Origin: Acidobacteriota bacterium
Lineage (GTDB): Bacteria; Zixibacteria; MSB-5A5; GN15; FEB-12
Reading direction: 5' to 3'
Length of the DNA stretch: 64,000 nucleotides
NCBI GenBank assembly: GCA_035529075.1
Contig: DATKXK010000014.1
Span: forward strand, 202,264-266,263
Part shown: in pieces, positions 8,333 to 17,265 of the stretch
How positions within the stretch are numbered: the stretch's first letter is position 1
Layout of the letters: each line of letters begins with the position of its first letter
The notes under the pieces: model-generated
Told to the model about the DNA's origin: nothing
Database searches by the model: none
Seen by the model: only the letters and a program-made list of their open reading frames with translations
Made by a program: the position numbers and the translations under genes

Positions 8333-10054
8333 GTGAAAGACGCAAAGAAAAAACTGTCGACGGGGGCGCCCTCTGCCGCCGGGCCGGCTGATTTCATTCG
8401 TGAAATCATAACCCGGGACGTAACGGCCGGCAAGAACGACGGACGCGTACACACGAGGTTTCCTCCCGAACCGAACGGCTACCTGCACATCGGGCACGCC
8501 AAGTCAATTTGCCTCAATTTCGGCGTCGCCGCCGAATACGAAGGCGGATTGTGTAACCTGCGCTTTGACGATACCAATCCGATCAAAGAGGAAGCCATGT
8601 ACGCGGAATCCATCATGAAGGATATCCGCTGGCTTGGCTTTGACTGGGGAGACCGCCTGTACCACGCTTCGGACTACTTCGATCAGCTTTACGATTATGC
8701 GGTACGGTTGATCAAGGAGGGCAAGGCCTACGTCGACGACCTGAGTCCCGATCAGATCAGGGAGTATCGCGGTACCCTGACCCGCCCGGGCACGGAGAGC
8801 CCGTACCGCGACCGCCCGGTCGAGGAGAACCTGGACCTTTTTGAACGCATGCGGGCCGGGGAGTTCGAGAACGGCTCTCGCGTGTTGCGCGCCAGGATCG
8901 ATATGGCCGCGCCCAACCTGAATTTGCGCGACCCCGTCATGTACCGCGTGCTTCATGCCCGTCATCACCGCACCGGCGATAAATGGTGTATCTATCCAAT
9001 GTACGACTGGGCCCATGGGCAGTCGGATGCCATAGAGGAAATCACCCACTCCCTGTGTGATCTGTCGTTTGAAGATCATCGCCCGCTGTACGACTGGTTC
9101 CTGGAGGAGCTGAATATCCACCATCCGCAGCAAATAGAGTTCGCGCGCCTGAACCTCAGCTACACCGTCATGAGCAAGCGCATGCTGCGGCAGCTTGTCG
9201 AGAAGGGACACGTTCCGGGCTGGGATGACCCCCGTATGCCCACCCTGTCCGGACTGCGTCGCCGTGGATACACTCCGGAGTCGATTCGCACCTTCTGCGA
9301 TCGCATCGGCATGGCCAAAAGAGAAAGTACGGTCGACCTTGCTCTCCTCGAACACTGTCTTCGTGAGGATCTCAATCGGCGGGCGCCACGGGTGATGGCC
9401 GTGCTGCGGCCGCTCCACGTCGTGATCGACAACTACCCCGAGGGCGAGGAGGAGACGCTGGAAGCCGTCAACAACCCGGAAGATCCCGGCGCGGGGACGC
9501 GGAAGATAACCTTCTCGCGCGAACTGTACATCGAGCGCGATGACTTCCGTGAGGATCCCCCCAAGAAGTATTTCCGTCTGGCTCCCGGTAGCGAAGTCCG
9601 CCTGAAGCACGCGTATTTCATCAAGTGCGTCAAGGTTGTCAAAGACGAGCGGACCGGGGAGGTCATCCGGCTGCATTGCACGTACGATCCCGCAACCAGG
9701 AGTGGCGAGGCACAGGACGGGCGACGGGTGAAGGCAACACTGCACTGGGTTTCGGCACCACACGCGATCAAGGCGGAGGTGCGGCTGTACGACCGGCTCT
9801 TCCTGAAGGAGAATCCGGTCGAGGATGAGGACTTCATGGCCAGTCTGAATCCGCACTCGCTGGAGGTGTTTGATTCGTGCCTCGTGGAGTCGAGTCTGGC
9901 CGGCGCGGCTCCCGGAAGCCGTTTTCAGTTTCTGAGGCAGGGGTATTTCTGCGTCGATTTGGTCGATTCGTCTGAGCAGGCACTGGTGTTCAATCGGACA
10001 GTGCCGTTGCGCGACGCGTGGGCCAGGATCGAGAAGGCGCAGAACAAGACCTGA
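8333..10054 (+). CDS. glnS: glutaminyl-tRNA synthetase
   Basis: Charges tRNA-Gln directly. Clear family motifs are [16 protein letters not shown] (HIGH), [27 protein letters not shown], and [12 protein letters not shown] (KMSKS), followed by the two beta-barrel anticodon-binding domains to the end. The start is uncertain. GTG 8333 gives 573 residues and about 20 residues before the family's first conserved block (DFIREII), close to E. coli. An in-frame GTG at 8273 would add 20 residues. Neither has a strong ribosome-binding site. It is next to gltX on the same strand, with a gap of about 170 bases. Confidence 0.97.
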   Translation: MKDAKKKLSTGAPSAAGPADFIREIITRDVTAGKNDGRVHTRFPPEPNGYLHIGHAKSICLNFGVAAEYEGGLCNLRFDDTNPIKEEAMYAESIMKDIRWLGFDWGDRLYHASDYFDQLYDYAVRLIKEGKAYVDDLSPDQIREYRGTLTRPGTESPYRDRPVEENLDLFERMRAGEFENGSRVLRARIDMAAPNLNLRDPVMYRVLHARHHRTGDKWCIYPMYDWAHGQSDAIEEITHSLCDLSFEDHRPLYDWFLEELNIHHPQQIEFARLNLSYTVMSKRMLRQLVEKGHVPGWDDPRMPTLSGLRRRGYTPESIRTFCDRIGMAKRESTVDLALLEHCLREDLNRRAPRVMAVLRPLHVVIDNYPEGEEETLEAVNNPEDPGAGTRKITFSRELYIERDDFREDPPKKYFRLAPGSEVRLKHAYFIKCVKVVKDERTGEVIRLHCTYDPATRSGEAQDGRRVKATLHWVSAPHAIKAEVRLYDRLFLKENPVEDEDFMASLNPHSLEVFDSCLVESSLAGAAPGSRFQFLRQGYFCVDLVDSSEQALVFNRTVPLRDAWARIEKAQNKT

Positions 10055-10143
10055 GCCAGCGGTCTACCGCGGCGGCGCGGTCGGCCGGCCATAACCGAGC
10101 AACAACACTTATAACATAACAGATTGACCGGTGGCGGGGAATC

Positions 10144-10644
10144 ATGAGTGAGGCAAAACAGCACGTTGCGGAGGTCCTGAGGCGGGCCATCAAAGGAGAA
10201 GTCGACGGACACCGTTTCTACAAACTCCTGGCCGAGAAGGCCGCCAACGCCGATGCCAAGCGAAAGCTGGAAGGCCTGCGGGATGACGAGTTCAGGCACC
10301 GGCAAACGCTTCACGGCCTGTTCGAAAAACACGTCGGCGGCGACGTCGGCAGGCTTCCCGACGAGGGGATCAGCGTTCTGTCCGAGATTTTCAGTAAAGG
10401 ACAGCTGCACGAAAGCAGGACGGAGATGGAGTACATATCGCTGGCCATCGAAGCCGAACTGGCGGCCACAAAGTACTACCAGCAGGAAAGGGATCTGATC
10501 GACGACCCTTCGTTCAAGGCCGTATTCGATGAACTGGCCGAGGAGGAGCACAGCCACTTCCAGTTGCTGCAGGCCGAGAAAGACGCCCTCGGCGGCAATT
10601 ACAGTTGGTTCGGGTACGAGGAAGGAGCACCGCTCGAAGACTAA
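10144..10644 (+). CDS. rubrerythrin-like di-iron protein
   Basis: A ferritin-like four-helix protein of 166 residues. Two metal-ligand helices carry ExxH-type motifs: DDEFRHRQTL near residue 50 and EEEHSHFQLL near residue 140; further Glu ligands lie in GEVDGHRFYKLL and EAELAATKYY. It lacks the C-terminal rubredoxin domain of classical rubrerythrin, so electrons must come from another donor. A role in peroxide reduction or iron handling is inferred from the family. ATG 10144 follows GGCGGGGA. It is followed by a peroxiredoxin and a ferredoxin-NADP reductase-like gene, which supports an oxygen-defence role. Confidence 0.88.
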   Translation: MSEAKQHVAEVLRRAIKGEVDGHRFYKLLAEKAANADAKRKLEGLRDDEFRHRQTLHGLFEKHVGGDVGRLPDEGISVLSEIFSKGQLHESRTEMEYISLAIEAELAATKYYQQERDLIDDPSFKAVFDELAEEEHSHFQLLQAEKDALGGNYSWFGYEEGAPLED

Positions 10645-10715
10645 GCTCCTGTCGTCTCCTGAGCGGCGGCCCCGGGGATCTTCTCTGCGCCAAATCCAGG
10701 CAGGCGGGCATACCG

Positions 10716-11225
10716 ATGACGTCAGATGGTACTACGGAATCGATAAGGCTGAACGTGGGGGATCCGGCGCCGGATTTCACCCTGCCCACGCACAACGAGG
10801 GGGAGTTGAATCTGTCCTGGTATCGTGGGCGCAGGATTGTCGTGCTCGCTTTCTACCCGGCTGACTGGACGCCCGTCTGCGCCACGCAGATTCCGGGTTA
10901 CCAGGATGTTTTCGACGAGTTCGAGAAGTACGACTGCCAGTTGCTGGCCGTTTCGATCGATTCCATTCCGTCGCACGTCGCCTGGGCCAGGTCTCTGGGA
11001 GGAATCTCTTTTCCCCTTATGTCCGATTTCTACCCGCACGGCCGCGTGGCGAGGCTGTATGGTGTGCTCACGGACAAAGGATACGCCGGCCGGGTGGTCT
11101 TTGTCATCGATAAGCGGGGAATCATCCGTCATATCCAGCGTGTCCCCGTCTTGGAGATCCCTGATAACGCCGAGCTGTTCAAGGTCCTGGCCGAGCTTCA
11201 GGCTGAGCGCAGCGAGGCCCGCTGA
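10716..11225 (+). CDS. peroxiredoxin (AhpC/TSA family)
   Basis: A thiol peroxidase that reduces H2O2 and organic peroxides. ATG 10716, preceded by AGGCGGG, gives 169 residues. The thioredoxin-fold core starts at VGDPAPDFTLP. The peroxidatic cysteine lies in ADWTPVCATQIPGY. A second cysteine occurs about 25 residues later in KYDCQLL, a position not usual for a resolving Cys, so a 1-Cys or atypical mechanism is possible. The C-terminal part GRVVFVIDKRGIIRHIQ is typical. It lies 71 bases after the rubrerythrin-like gene and 85 before the reductase gene. Confidence 0.93.
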   Translation: MTSDGTTESIRLNVGDPAPDFTLPTHNEGELNLSWYRGRRIVVLAFYPADWTPVCATQIPGYQDVFDEFEKYDCQLLAVSIDSIPSHVAWARSLGGISFPLMSDFYPHGRVARLYGVLTDKGYAGRVVFVIDKRGIIRHIQRVPVLEIPDNAELFKVLAELQAERSEAR

Positions 11226-11310
11226 CATCGGCCGGGCCCTCGGCCGCAGGAGAAAAAACGTCCCGTCGGCAGGCACTAACCGACAGAACGGTTGTTGATC
11301 GGGCAAAGGC

Positions 11311-12393
11311 ATGACAGATCTCAACGCCGACAACGAGCTTTACGACGTTACGTTCGTGGGCGCCGGACCGGTCGCCCTGTACGGAATGTATTACGCCGGC
11401 CTGCGCATGATGAGGTTCAAGGTCATCGATATGCTGGGGGAGGTCGGCGGCGGCCTCATGGCGCTCTACCCGGAGAAGTACGTCTACGACGTGGCCGGGT
11501 TTCCCAAGGTCATGGCCAAGGAGCTCACCCGGCTGCTCAAGGAACAGGCCACGCAGTATCCGCACACTCTCTGCCTCGGCGAAAAAGTCGTCGATCTGAA
11601 ACGTCAGGACGACGGCGTTATTCGGCTGAGCACGACCAAAGGGGTTCACCTGTCGAAAACGGTCATCGTCTGTGCCGGTCTCGGGGCGTACATTCCCAAG
11701 CGGCTGGACGTGCCCAACGTGCGCGAACTCGAGGGCGCCGGCGTGTTCTACTTCGTACGCCGTATCAACGACTTCGGGGACAAGAACGTCCTTGTCGTGG
11801 GCGGCGGCGATTCAGCGTTTGACTACTCGATGATGCTCGAGCCGGTCGCCCGATCGATTACCCACATCCACCGGAATGACTTCTTCTCCGCCCATGAGGA
11901 TTCCGTGCGCAAGGTGCGGGAATCCTCCGTCGATCTTCTCTACCCGTTCTGGGAGGTCAAGAGGATCGCCGGTGATGACTGGGTGCGGGAGGTGACGATA
12001 CTGCAATCACGCACCGGCGAGGAGAGAACGTTGCCGGTTGACGCCATCATTTTCAACATCGGCTTCCTGACCAACCTGGGGCCGATCGCCGGCTGGGGCC
12101 TTGAGCTGGAGGGTAACGCCATACTCGTTGACAGCCGAATGCGTACGAATATAGAAGGCATCTACGCCGCCGGTGACATCGTAACGTATGACGGGAAACT
12201 GAAGCTCATATCTACCGGCTGCGGCGAGGTTGCGGTCGCGGTGAACAACGCCAAGAGTTATATTGATCCAAAGGCCAAGGTGAGTCCCGGCCACTCGACG
12301 GAGAAACACGAGATCGCCAGGCGCAAGTGGGCGCGGGCAGGCCGCCGGTCCGAAGAGCCGGACGGGTCGTCACCCCGAACCGACAAGGAATAA
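11311..12393 (+). CDS. ferredoxin/flavodoxin-NADP+ reductase, TrxR-like
   Basis: A two-dinucleotide-binding flavoprotein of 360 residues. The FAD site is FVGAGPVALYG near residue 17 and the NAD(P)H site is VVGGGDSAFDY near 165; the C-terminal FAD-contacting motif is IYAAGDIV. The CxxC redox centre of thioredoxin reductases is missing from its usual place, which places it with the YumC-type ferredoxin-NADP reductases. The last 45 residues are hydrophilic and likely disordered. ATG 11311 is preceded by AAAGG. nadA starts six bases after its stop, so the two are co-transcribed. It could supply electrons to the neighbouring rubrerythrin-like protein or to NadA, which is inference. Confidence 0.88.
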   Translation: MTDLNADNELYDVTFVGAGPVALYGMYYAGLRMMRFKVIDMLGEVGGGLMALYPEKYVYDVAGFPKVMAKELTRLLKEQATQYPHTLCLGEKVVDLKRQDDGVIRLSTTKGVHLSKTVIVCAGLGAYIPKRLDVPNVRELEGAGVFYFVRRINDFGDKNVLVVGGGDSAFDYSMMLEPVARSITHIHRNDFFSAHEDSVRKVRESSVDLLYPFWEVKRIAGDDWVREVTILQSRTGEERTLPVDAIIFNIGFLTNLGPIAGWGLELEGNAILVDSRMRTNIEGIYAAGDIVTYDGKLKLISTGCGEVAVAVNNAKSYIDPKAKVSPGHSTEKHEIARRKWARAGRRSEEPDGSSPRTDKE

Positions 12394-12399
12394 GGAGCC

Positions 12400-13479
12400 A
12401 TGTACTTTACCCTGCCCCAGGAATACCGGGAAGCCACGACCGGAGAACTCCAGGACCGGATCACGGCGGTCCGGAAGAAACTTGACCGCCGGCTCTGCAT
12501 CCTTGCGCATCACTACCAGCGCCTGGAGGTGGTCAGGTTCGGCGACCACGTAGGTGACAGCTACGGGCTGTCAAAGGTTGCGGCGCAGAAGGCCGACGCC
12601 GAGATTATCGTTTTCTGCGGCGTCCACTTCATGGCCGAGTCGGCCGACATTCTCACCGGTGAACGCCAGCTCGTCTACCTGCCCAACCCGCTGGCCGGGT
12701 GCCCGATGGCTGACATGGCGGAAATGACGGATGTGCTCGAAGCCTGGGAGTATCTCAAACCGTTCGGAGCCGAGCAGAAAATCATGCCGATCTCGTATAT
12801 GAACACGGCCGCCGGGCTGAAGGCCTTCACGGGGCGGTACGGGGGACTGATATGCACGTCGTCCAACGCCTCAGCGGCGCTCCGCTGGGCCTTTGAAAAA
12901 CGTGACAAGGTGTTTTTCTTCCCGGACGAGAATCTCGGCTATAACACCGGCCTTAAACACGGGCTCACGCCTGAGCAGATGGTGATCTGGGATTTCTCGC
13001 GTGAGCGGGGCGGGCTGAGCGATGACGAGCTTGACCGGGCCAGGGTCATTCTCTGGAAAGGCCACTGCCACGTGCACACTAATTTCACGGTGGAGCATGT
13101 CCGGGAGGTCCGGGCGAAGCACCCTGATGTCCGGATCGTGGTGCATCCTGAGTGCACGCCGGACGTGGTGGCGCTGGCCGACGCCGCCGGTTCGACGAGC
13201 TTCATTGTCGATTACTGCAGGAAAGCGCCGCCGGGAGCCGCCATCGCCATCGGGACCGAGATCAATCTTATCAACCGGATGGCTCACGATCACCCGGACA
13301 AAACCATCTTTGAGCTGTCCGGGAATATCTGCCCGGTTTGCGCCAACATGTACCGCACCACGCTGAACGACCTGGCTTACACTCTGGAGAATTACGCTGA
13401 CTTGAAGCCGGTTACGGTGCCGGAGCCCGATCGGGGCGAAGCGCGTCTCGCCCTCGAGAAGATGCTGGAAATATCCTGA
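12400..13479 (+). CDS. nadA: quinolinate synthase
   Basis: A 4Fe-4S enzyme that condenses iminoaspartate with dihydroxyacetone phosphate to quinolinate in de novo NAD synthesis. The 359 residues include ILAHHYQ near the N-terminus and the three cluster cysteines in NPLAGCPMADM, VVHPECTPDV and SGNICPVCANMYR. The last site also has the nearby CxxC spacing. ATG 12400 is preceded by a consensus AAGGAG overlapping the previous gene's stop. nadB and nadC are not in this window; nadE, the last step of the pathway, lies 5 kb away on the other strand. Confidence 0.97.
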   Translation: MYFTLPQEYREATTGELQDRITAVRKKLDRRLCILAHHYQRLEVVRFGDHVGDSYGLSKVAAQKADAEIIVFCGVHFMAESADILTGERQLVYLPNPLAGCPMADMAEMTDVLEAWEYLKPFGAEQKIMPISYMNTAAGLKAFTGRYGGLICTSSNASAALRWAFEKRDKVFFFPDENLGYNTGLKHGLTPEQMVIWDFSRERGGLSDDELDRARVILWKGHCHVHTNFTVEHVREVRAKHPDVRIVVHPECTPDVVALADAAGSTSFIVDYCRKAPPGAAIAIGTEINLINRMAHDHPDKTIFELSGNICPVCANMYRTTLNDLAYTLENYADLKPVTVPEPDRGEARLALEKMLEIS

Positions 13480-13513
13480 CCAGACAGGGTGTTTCACCTG
13501 CTCCTTATTGTGT

Positions 13514-13543
13514 TTGACTGAATCGGCAACGTGGACATATATT
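13514..13543 (+). promoter_or_regulatory. promoter of the E2-lipB unit
   Basis: TTGACT (13514-13519), an 18-base spacer and TATATT (13538-13543), in the gap between nadA and the E2 gene and about 50 bases before the ATG at 13595. Confidence 0.6.
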
Positions 13544-13594
13544 CCGACCAGATATCAGGCAAGCCGAATCAAAAACCAAGCAGGGGATAGCGAG

Positions 13595-14929
13595 ATGGTA
13601 GTTGACGTACTGGTCCCACAGATGGGAGAATCCGTCCTCGAGGGCACCGTCCTTGAATGGAAGGTGAAGGTGGGTGACCGGGTTGAACTCAACCAGTCGC
13701 TGGTCGAACTCATGACTGACAAGGTCAACGTCGAAATCCCGGCCGAGAGCGCGGGCGTCCTTACGGGCGTCTTTGCCAGGGACGGCGACGTGGTGCCGGT
13801 CGGCACCCGTATCGCCACTATCGATGACGGCCTTGACGGTGACGCCGTCGAAGCTGCCCCGCCCGCGGCCGAAGAAGTCGCGGCAGAGCCGGCCGCGCCG
13901 GCGGCGGTGCCTGCCCCCGCTCCGCCTGAAATCAAGACTACCGCCCCCGTCGGCCAGGGCAAAATGTCTCCCAAGGTCAGGATGATGATACGGGAATACG
14001 GTCTGGACCCGGCTACCATTGCGCCCACCGGTAAGAAGGGACAGGTGACCGTGGCGGACGTGCTGCGAGCCGTCGATGTTCGTTCGGCGGCGGCCGGCTT
14101 TGTTGCCGGCCCGGTTCCGCCTGCGGCTCCGCCTGTTGGCCCGGCTCCTCCGGAAGCCCGACCGGCCGTGCCGCCGGAGCCGAAAGTCAGGGTAGAAATC
14201 CCGGTGTTCGAGCCGCTTCCGGCCAACCTTCGTGAAACCCGCCAGCCCCTGGTCGGCGTCCGCAAGATGATCGCCGATCATATGACCCGCTCGAGGGATA
14301 TCTCCGCCCATGTCACTACCTTCGAGGACATCGATATGACCGAACTGGCTAGGTTCCGCCGCGGGGCCAAGGAATCGTTCATGGCCACTTACGGGGCCAA
14401 CCTCACGTTCATGCCGTTCATTATCAAGGCGGTCACCGTAGCCCTGAAGGAATTCCCGAAGATGAACGCGTCTCTGACCGAGAAAGAGATCGTCCTGAAA
14501 AACTACTACCATATCGGCGTGGCGGTGGCCCGCGAGGAGGGTCTGATCGTGCCCGTGATACGGGACGCCGACCGCAAGACGATAACAGAGCTGGCGGTGG
14601 AGCTTGCCGACATCGGTACCAGGGCGCGCAACAACCAGCTGTTGCCGGATGACGTGGCCGACGGCACTTTCACCATCACCAATGCGGGCATGTTCGGAGC
14701 CAGCGCGTCCACCCCGTTAATCAACCAGCCTCAGGTGGCCATTCTCGGAGTGCACGCAATCATGAAACGGCCCTGGGTAATCGAGGACCAGATTGAAGTC
14801 CGGGATATTTCCACCTTCGGTCTGTCCTTCGATCACAGGCTGATAGACGGCCACACGGCCGTACAGTTCCTGCATCGCGTTCACGGATACCTGGCCGACA
14901 CCAGCAGGCTGTTGTTGAACCTTCGCTGA
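13595..14929 (+). CDS. 2-oxo acid dehydrogenase E2 (lipoyl acyltransferase)
   Basis: The core acyltransferase of a pyruvate, 2-oxoglutarate or branched-chain oxo-acid dehydrogenase complex. ATG 13595 has AGGGGA upstream and starts exactly at the lipoyl domain. The 444 residues comprise a lipoyl domain (1-80, lipoylated Lys43 in LMTDKVNVEIP), an Ala/Pro linker, an E1/E3-binding domain (about 125-160, KMSPKVRMMIREYGLDP), a second Pro-rich linker, and the catalytic domain (215-444) with DHRLIDG (His414). The SHVTTFEDIDMTEL and NYYHIGVAVAREEGL stretches lean toward the branched-chain or oxoglutarate-type group, but the substrate is uncertain. No E1 or E3 gene is nearby. Its stop overlaps the lipB start (TGATG), linking it to the enzyme pathway that modifies it. 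Confidence 0.95.
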   Translation: MVVDVLVPQMGESVLEGTVLEWKVKVGDRVELNQSLVELMTDKVNVEIPAESAGVLTGVFARDGDVVPVGTRIATIDDGLDGDAVEAAPPAAEEVAAEPAAPAAVPAPAPPEIKTTAPVGQGKMSPKVRMMIREYGLDPATIAPTGKKGQVTVADVLRAVDVRSAAAGFVAGPVPPAAPPVGPAPPEARPAVPPEPKVRVEIPVFEPLPANLRETRQPLVGVRKMIADHMTRSRDISAHVTTFEDIDMTELARFRRGAKESFMATYGANLTFMPFIIKAVTVALKEFPKMNASLTEKEIVLKNYYHIGVAVAREEGLIVPVIRDADRKTITELAVELADIGTRARNNQLLPDDVADGTFTITNAGMFGASASTPLINQPQVAILGVHAIMKRPWVIEDQIEVRDISTFGLSFDHRLIDGHTAVQFLHRVHGYLADTSRLLLNLR

Positions 14930-15633
14930 TGAGTTCTCGGGAGAATAGCTGTCTCTATGGATGGCACCTGCAACTCGGCCGTGTCGACTACCGGCGCGTT
15001 CTCGACTGGCAGCGCGGGCTGGTCAGGATGCGCGGGCAGGGCTTGGCCCGGGATACCATCATCACCGTCGAGCATCCCCCGGTAATCACGGTGGGCAGAG
15101 ACGGCCACGCCCGGAACTTCAGCGAGGCGCAGTGCCAACCCGTCTTTGTGGAACGGGGCGGCGACGTTACGTACCACGGGCCGGGTCAACTGGTAGTCTA
15201 TTTCATCTTCAACCTGGACCGCCGGCACCGCGATTTGCACCGGTTCATGGGGGACGTTCAGGACGGCGTCATTGCGGCGCTGGCCGATTACGAGGTCGCC
15301 GCGAGGAAAGACAGCGAGCATACCGGCGTCTGGGTTGGCGACAGGAAAATCGCTTCGGTCGGGCTGGCCGTCAAACGGTGGATATCGTACCACGGGGCGG
15401 CCGTGAACCTGAATACGTCCTCGGCCGACTTTGCGGGAATCCGGCCGTGTGGCCTGGATCCCGATGTCATGACCTCGGTACAGGCGATCACCGGCAGGCC
15501 GACAGACCTGCAAGCGTTCGGCTCGCTGCTGGTTCAGAAGTACGCGAACACCTTCAAGACCACTTTCACGCCGGTGGCGCTGGAAGATCTGGCCGAAGAT
15601 GTCGAAAGCCAGGCTGGCGGCTACGAAATCTGA
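14929..15633 (+). CDS. lipB: octanoyl-ACP:protein N-octanoyltransferase
   Basis: Transfers octanoate from acyl carrier protein to lipoyl domains, the first step of lipoate assembly. The 234 residues show the family signature RGGDVTYHGPGQLVVYFIF near residue 80, the catalytic lysine in KIASVGLAVKRW, and the catalytic Cys174 in GIRPCGLDP. Its ATG shares one base with the E2 stop (TGATG), so translation is probably coupled to the E2 gene whose product is its substrate. lipA is not seen in the window. The C-terminal 25 residues are acidic and beyond the conserved core. Confidence 0.96.
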   Translation: MSSRENSCLYGWHLQLGRVDYRRVLDWQRGLVRMRGQGLARDTIITVEHPPVITVGRDGHARNFSEAQCQPVFVERGGDVTYHGPGQLVVYFIFNLDRRHRDLHRFMGDVQDGVIAALADYEVAARKDSEHTGVWVGDRKIASVGLAVKRWISYHGAAVNLNTSSADFAGIRPCGLDPDVMTSVQAITGRPTDLQAFGSLLVQKYANTFKTTFTPVALEDLAEDVESQAGGYEI

Positions 15634-15673
15634 CGGATAGACACACACCGCTTGGTGTAACGGGAGACACCCA

Positions 15674-16420
15674 ATGGAGTTAAAGGGAAAAGTTGCATTC
15701 GTATCCGGGGGGACGCGCGGGATAGGCCTGGCGGTAGCTGAGAGGCTGGCTCGGCAGGGGGCCAACCTCGTTCTGAACTATTTCCGCAGCCGCCAGGCGG
15801 CCCGAGACGCCGAGGAAAAAATAAAAGGGCACGGGGTTCAGTGCTACACGCATCGTGCGAACATGGGCAATCACGACCAGATCCCGGGCATATTCGAAAG
15901 CATCAAGGAGCGATTCGGCAAACTGGACATCATGATCTCCAACGCCGCCCTCGGCCTGTACACCTCGCTTCTGGATATCGACGACAAGGCGTGGGATCTC
16001 TCTATGCACACCAACGCCCGGGCCTTCCTGCATTGTATCCAGCTGGGCGCGGGCATTATGCCTGACCACTCGCGGATCGTGACACTTTCGTCTCTCGGTT
16101 CCATCAGGTACATTCCCGGCTATTCCGCCATCGGCGTTTCGAAAGCGGCCCTCGAGAACATCGTTCGGTACGCGGCCATTGAGTTTGCGCCCCGCAAGAT
16201 TACGGTCAATTGCGTCTCCGGCGGGTTCATCGATACCTCGGCCCTGAGGGGCTTTCCCAATTACGAGGATATGAAGAAGGAAGTCGAACAGCGCACGCCC
16301 TTCGGCCGGGTAGGCAAACCGGAAGAGGTTGCGGACGTTGTCGCGTTCCTGGCCAGTCCGAGGGCGAGCTGGATCACGGGCCAGACCGTCATTGTCGACG
16401 GCGGCTATTCCCTGATGTGA
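15674..16420 (+). CDS. fabL: enoyl-ACP reductase III-like SDR (FabL type)
   Basis: A short-chain dehydrogenase/reductase of 248 residues. It has the cofactor motif SGGTRGIG (residues 11-18), NAA near 90, and the catalytic Ser-Tyr-Lys set in [20 protein letters not shown]. The [16 protein letters not shown] and [16 protein letters not shown] stretches closely resemble, from memory, the NADPH-dependent enoyl-ACP reductase FabL of Bacillus subtilis, rather than the ketoreductase FabG. Fatty acid elongation is therefore the best guess. Octanoyl-ACP made by this pathway feeds LipB, encoded 40 bases upstream. A generic SDR remains possible. It converges on lgt, leaving 20 bases between stops and no obvious terminator. 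Confidence 0.85.
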   Translation: MELKGKVAFVSGGTRGIGLAVAERLARQGANLVLNYFRSRQAARDAEEKIKGHGVQCYTHRANMGNHDQIPGIFESIKERFGKLDIMISNAALGLYTSLLDIDDKAWDLSMHTNARAFLHCIQLGAGIMPDHSRIVTLSSLGSIRYIPGYSAIGVSKAALENIVRYAAIEFAPRKITVNCVSGGFIDTSALRGFPNYEDMKKEVEQRTPFGRVGKPEEVADVVAFLASPRASWITGQTVIVDGGYSLM

Positions 16421-16440
16421 GGCGGCGGCGCGGGCGCAGC

Positions 16441-17265
16441 CTACGACGAACGGGCGTCCACGCGAGCACCGGGTGCTACCCGCCTGCTCCCGGCAACGTA
16501 GATGATAACACCGGTCAGGAAGAGCACTACCGACACCACCTGGTTGTAGGTGGGCTGAATCGAGCCCAGCGAAAACACCATCGCCTCTTCATAATACCGT
16601 ACGTATTCGATAGCGAACCGGAAGGTTGCCTCCGCCATGAAGAGGACGGCGATCAACTGCCCCGTGAATCGTCTCCGCTTCATCAGGTAGTGCAGGGTGA
16701 CAAAAAGCAGAAGACCGTAGAGCGAACTGTAGATCTGCGCGGGGTGGAGATGTTGTTGGCCGAAGACGGCGAACGGAATCGACCCCGCCGGAAAAGTCAC
16801 GCCCCAGGGCAGCTCGGTCGGGGTGCCGAAACAGCAGCCGTTCAGGAAGCAGCCAATCCTGGTCAGGGCCAGGCCGATGCCGAGGGTCGGGGAAAAGTAA
16901 TCAAACACGTCCAGCACCGGCAGACCTTTGCGGCGGCAGTATACGATGGTACCGGCAAGGCCCAGCAGCACGCCGCCGTACAGGTTCAGCCCGGCGATGC
17001 CGAACCGGTCAGAATGCAGGGGGTTGAAGGCAGCCCCCCAGTTGCCGGCAAACTCGGACACGTGCAAAGCGATATAGGCCAGCCTCGCCCCGATGATGCC
17101 GCCGAAAACCAGTATGTAGGCCACTGTCAGGTATTGTTCGAATGGCTTGCCGTCGCGGCTGCTCACCCGGTAGATGTAGTAGACCCCGAGGAGGAAGGAA
17201 AAGGCCAGCATCAGGCCGTAACTGCGAATGGGCAAAGGGCCGATGTGAAACAACTCAGGTAACAT
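16441..17265 (-). CDS. lgt: prolipoprotein diacylglyceryl transferase
   Basis: Attaches diacylglycerol from phosphatidylglycerol to the lipobox cysteine of prolipoproteins in the inner membrane. The start ATG at 17265 gives 274 residues beginning MLPELFHIGPLPIRSYG, the canonical Lgt start; a longer reading frame upstream is not needed. About seven membrane helices are visible. Signature parts are GGIIGARLAYIALH (essential Arg), LNLYGGVL, and RIGCFLNGCCFGTPTELPWG. The start overlaps the end of the PAP2 gene by 11 bases, and the gene closes the minus-strand operon nadE-rsmI-PAP2-lgt. At least two putative lipoproteins in this window would be substrates. Confidence 0.96.
   Translation of the reverse strand: MLPELFHIGPLPIRSYGLMLAFSFLLGVYYIYRVSSRDGKPFEQYLTVAYILVFGGIIGARLAYIALHVSEFAGNWGAAFNPLHSDRFGIAGLNLYGGVLLGLAGTIVYCRRKGLPVLDVFDYFSPTLGIGLALTRIGCFLNGCCFGTPTELPWGVTFPAGSIPFAVFGQQHLHPAQIYSSLYGLLLFVTLHYLMKRRRFTGQLIAVLFMAEATFRFAIEYVRYYEEAMVFSLGSIQPTYNQVVSVVLFLTGVIIYVAGSRRVAPGARVDARSS

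Noticed and set aside
8504-9856. 450-codon minus-strand frame opposite glnS
   Set aside because: Shadow of glnS.
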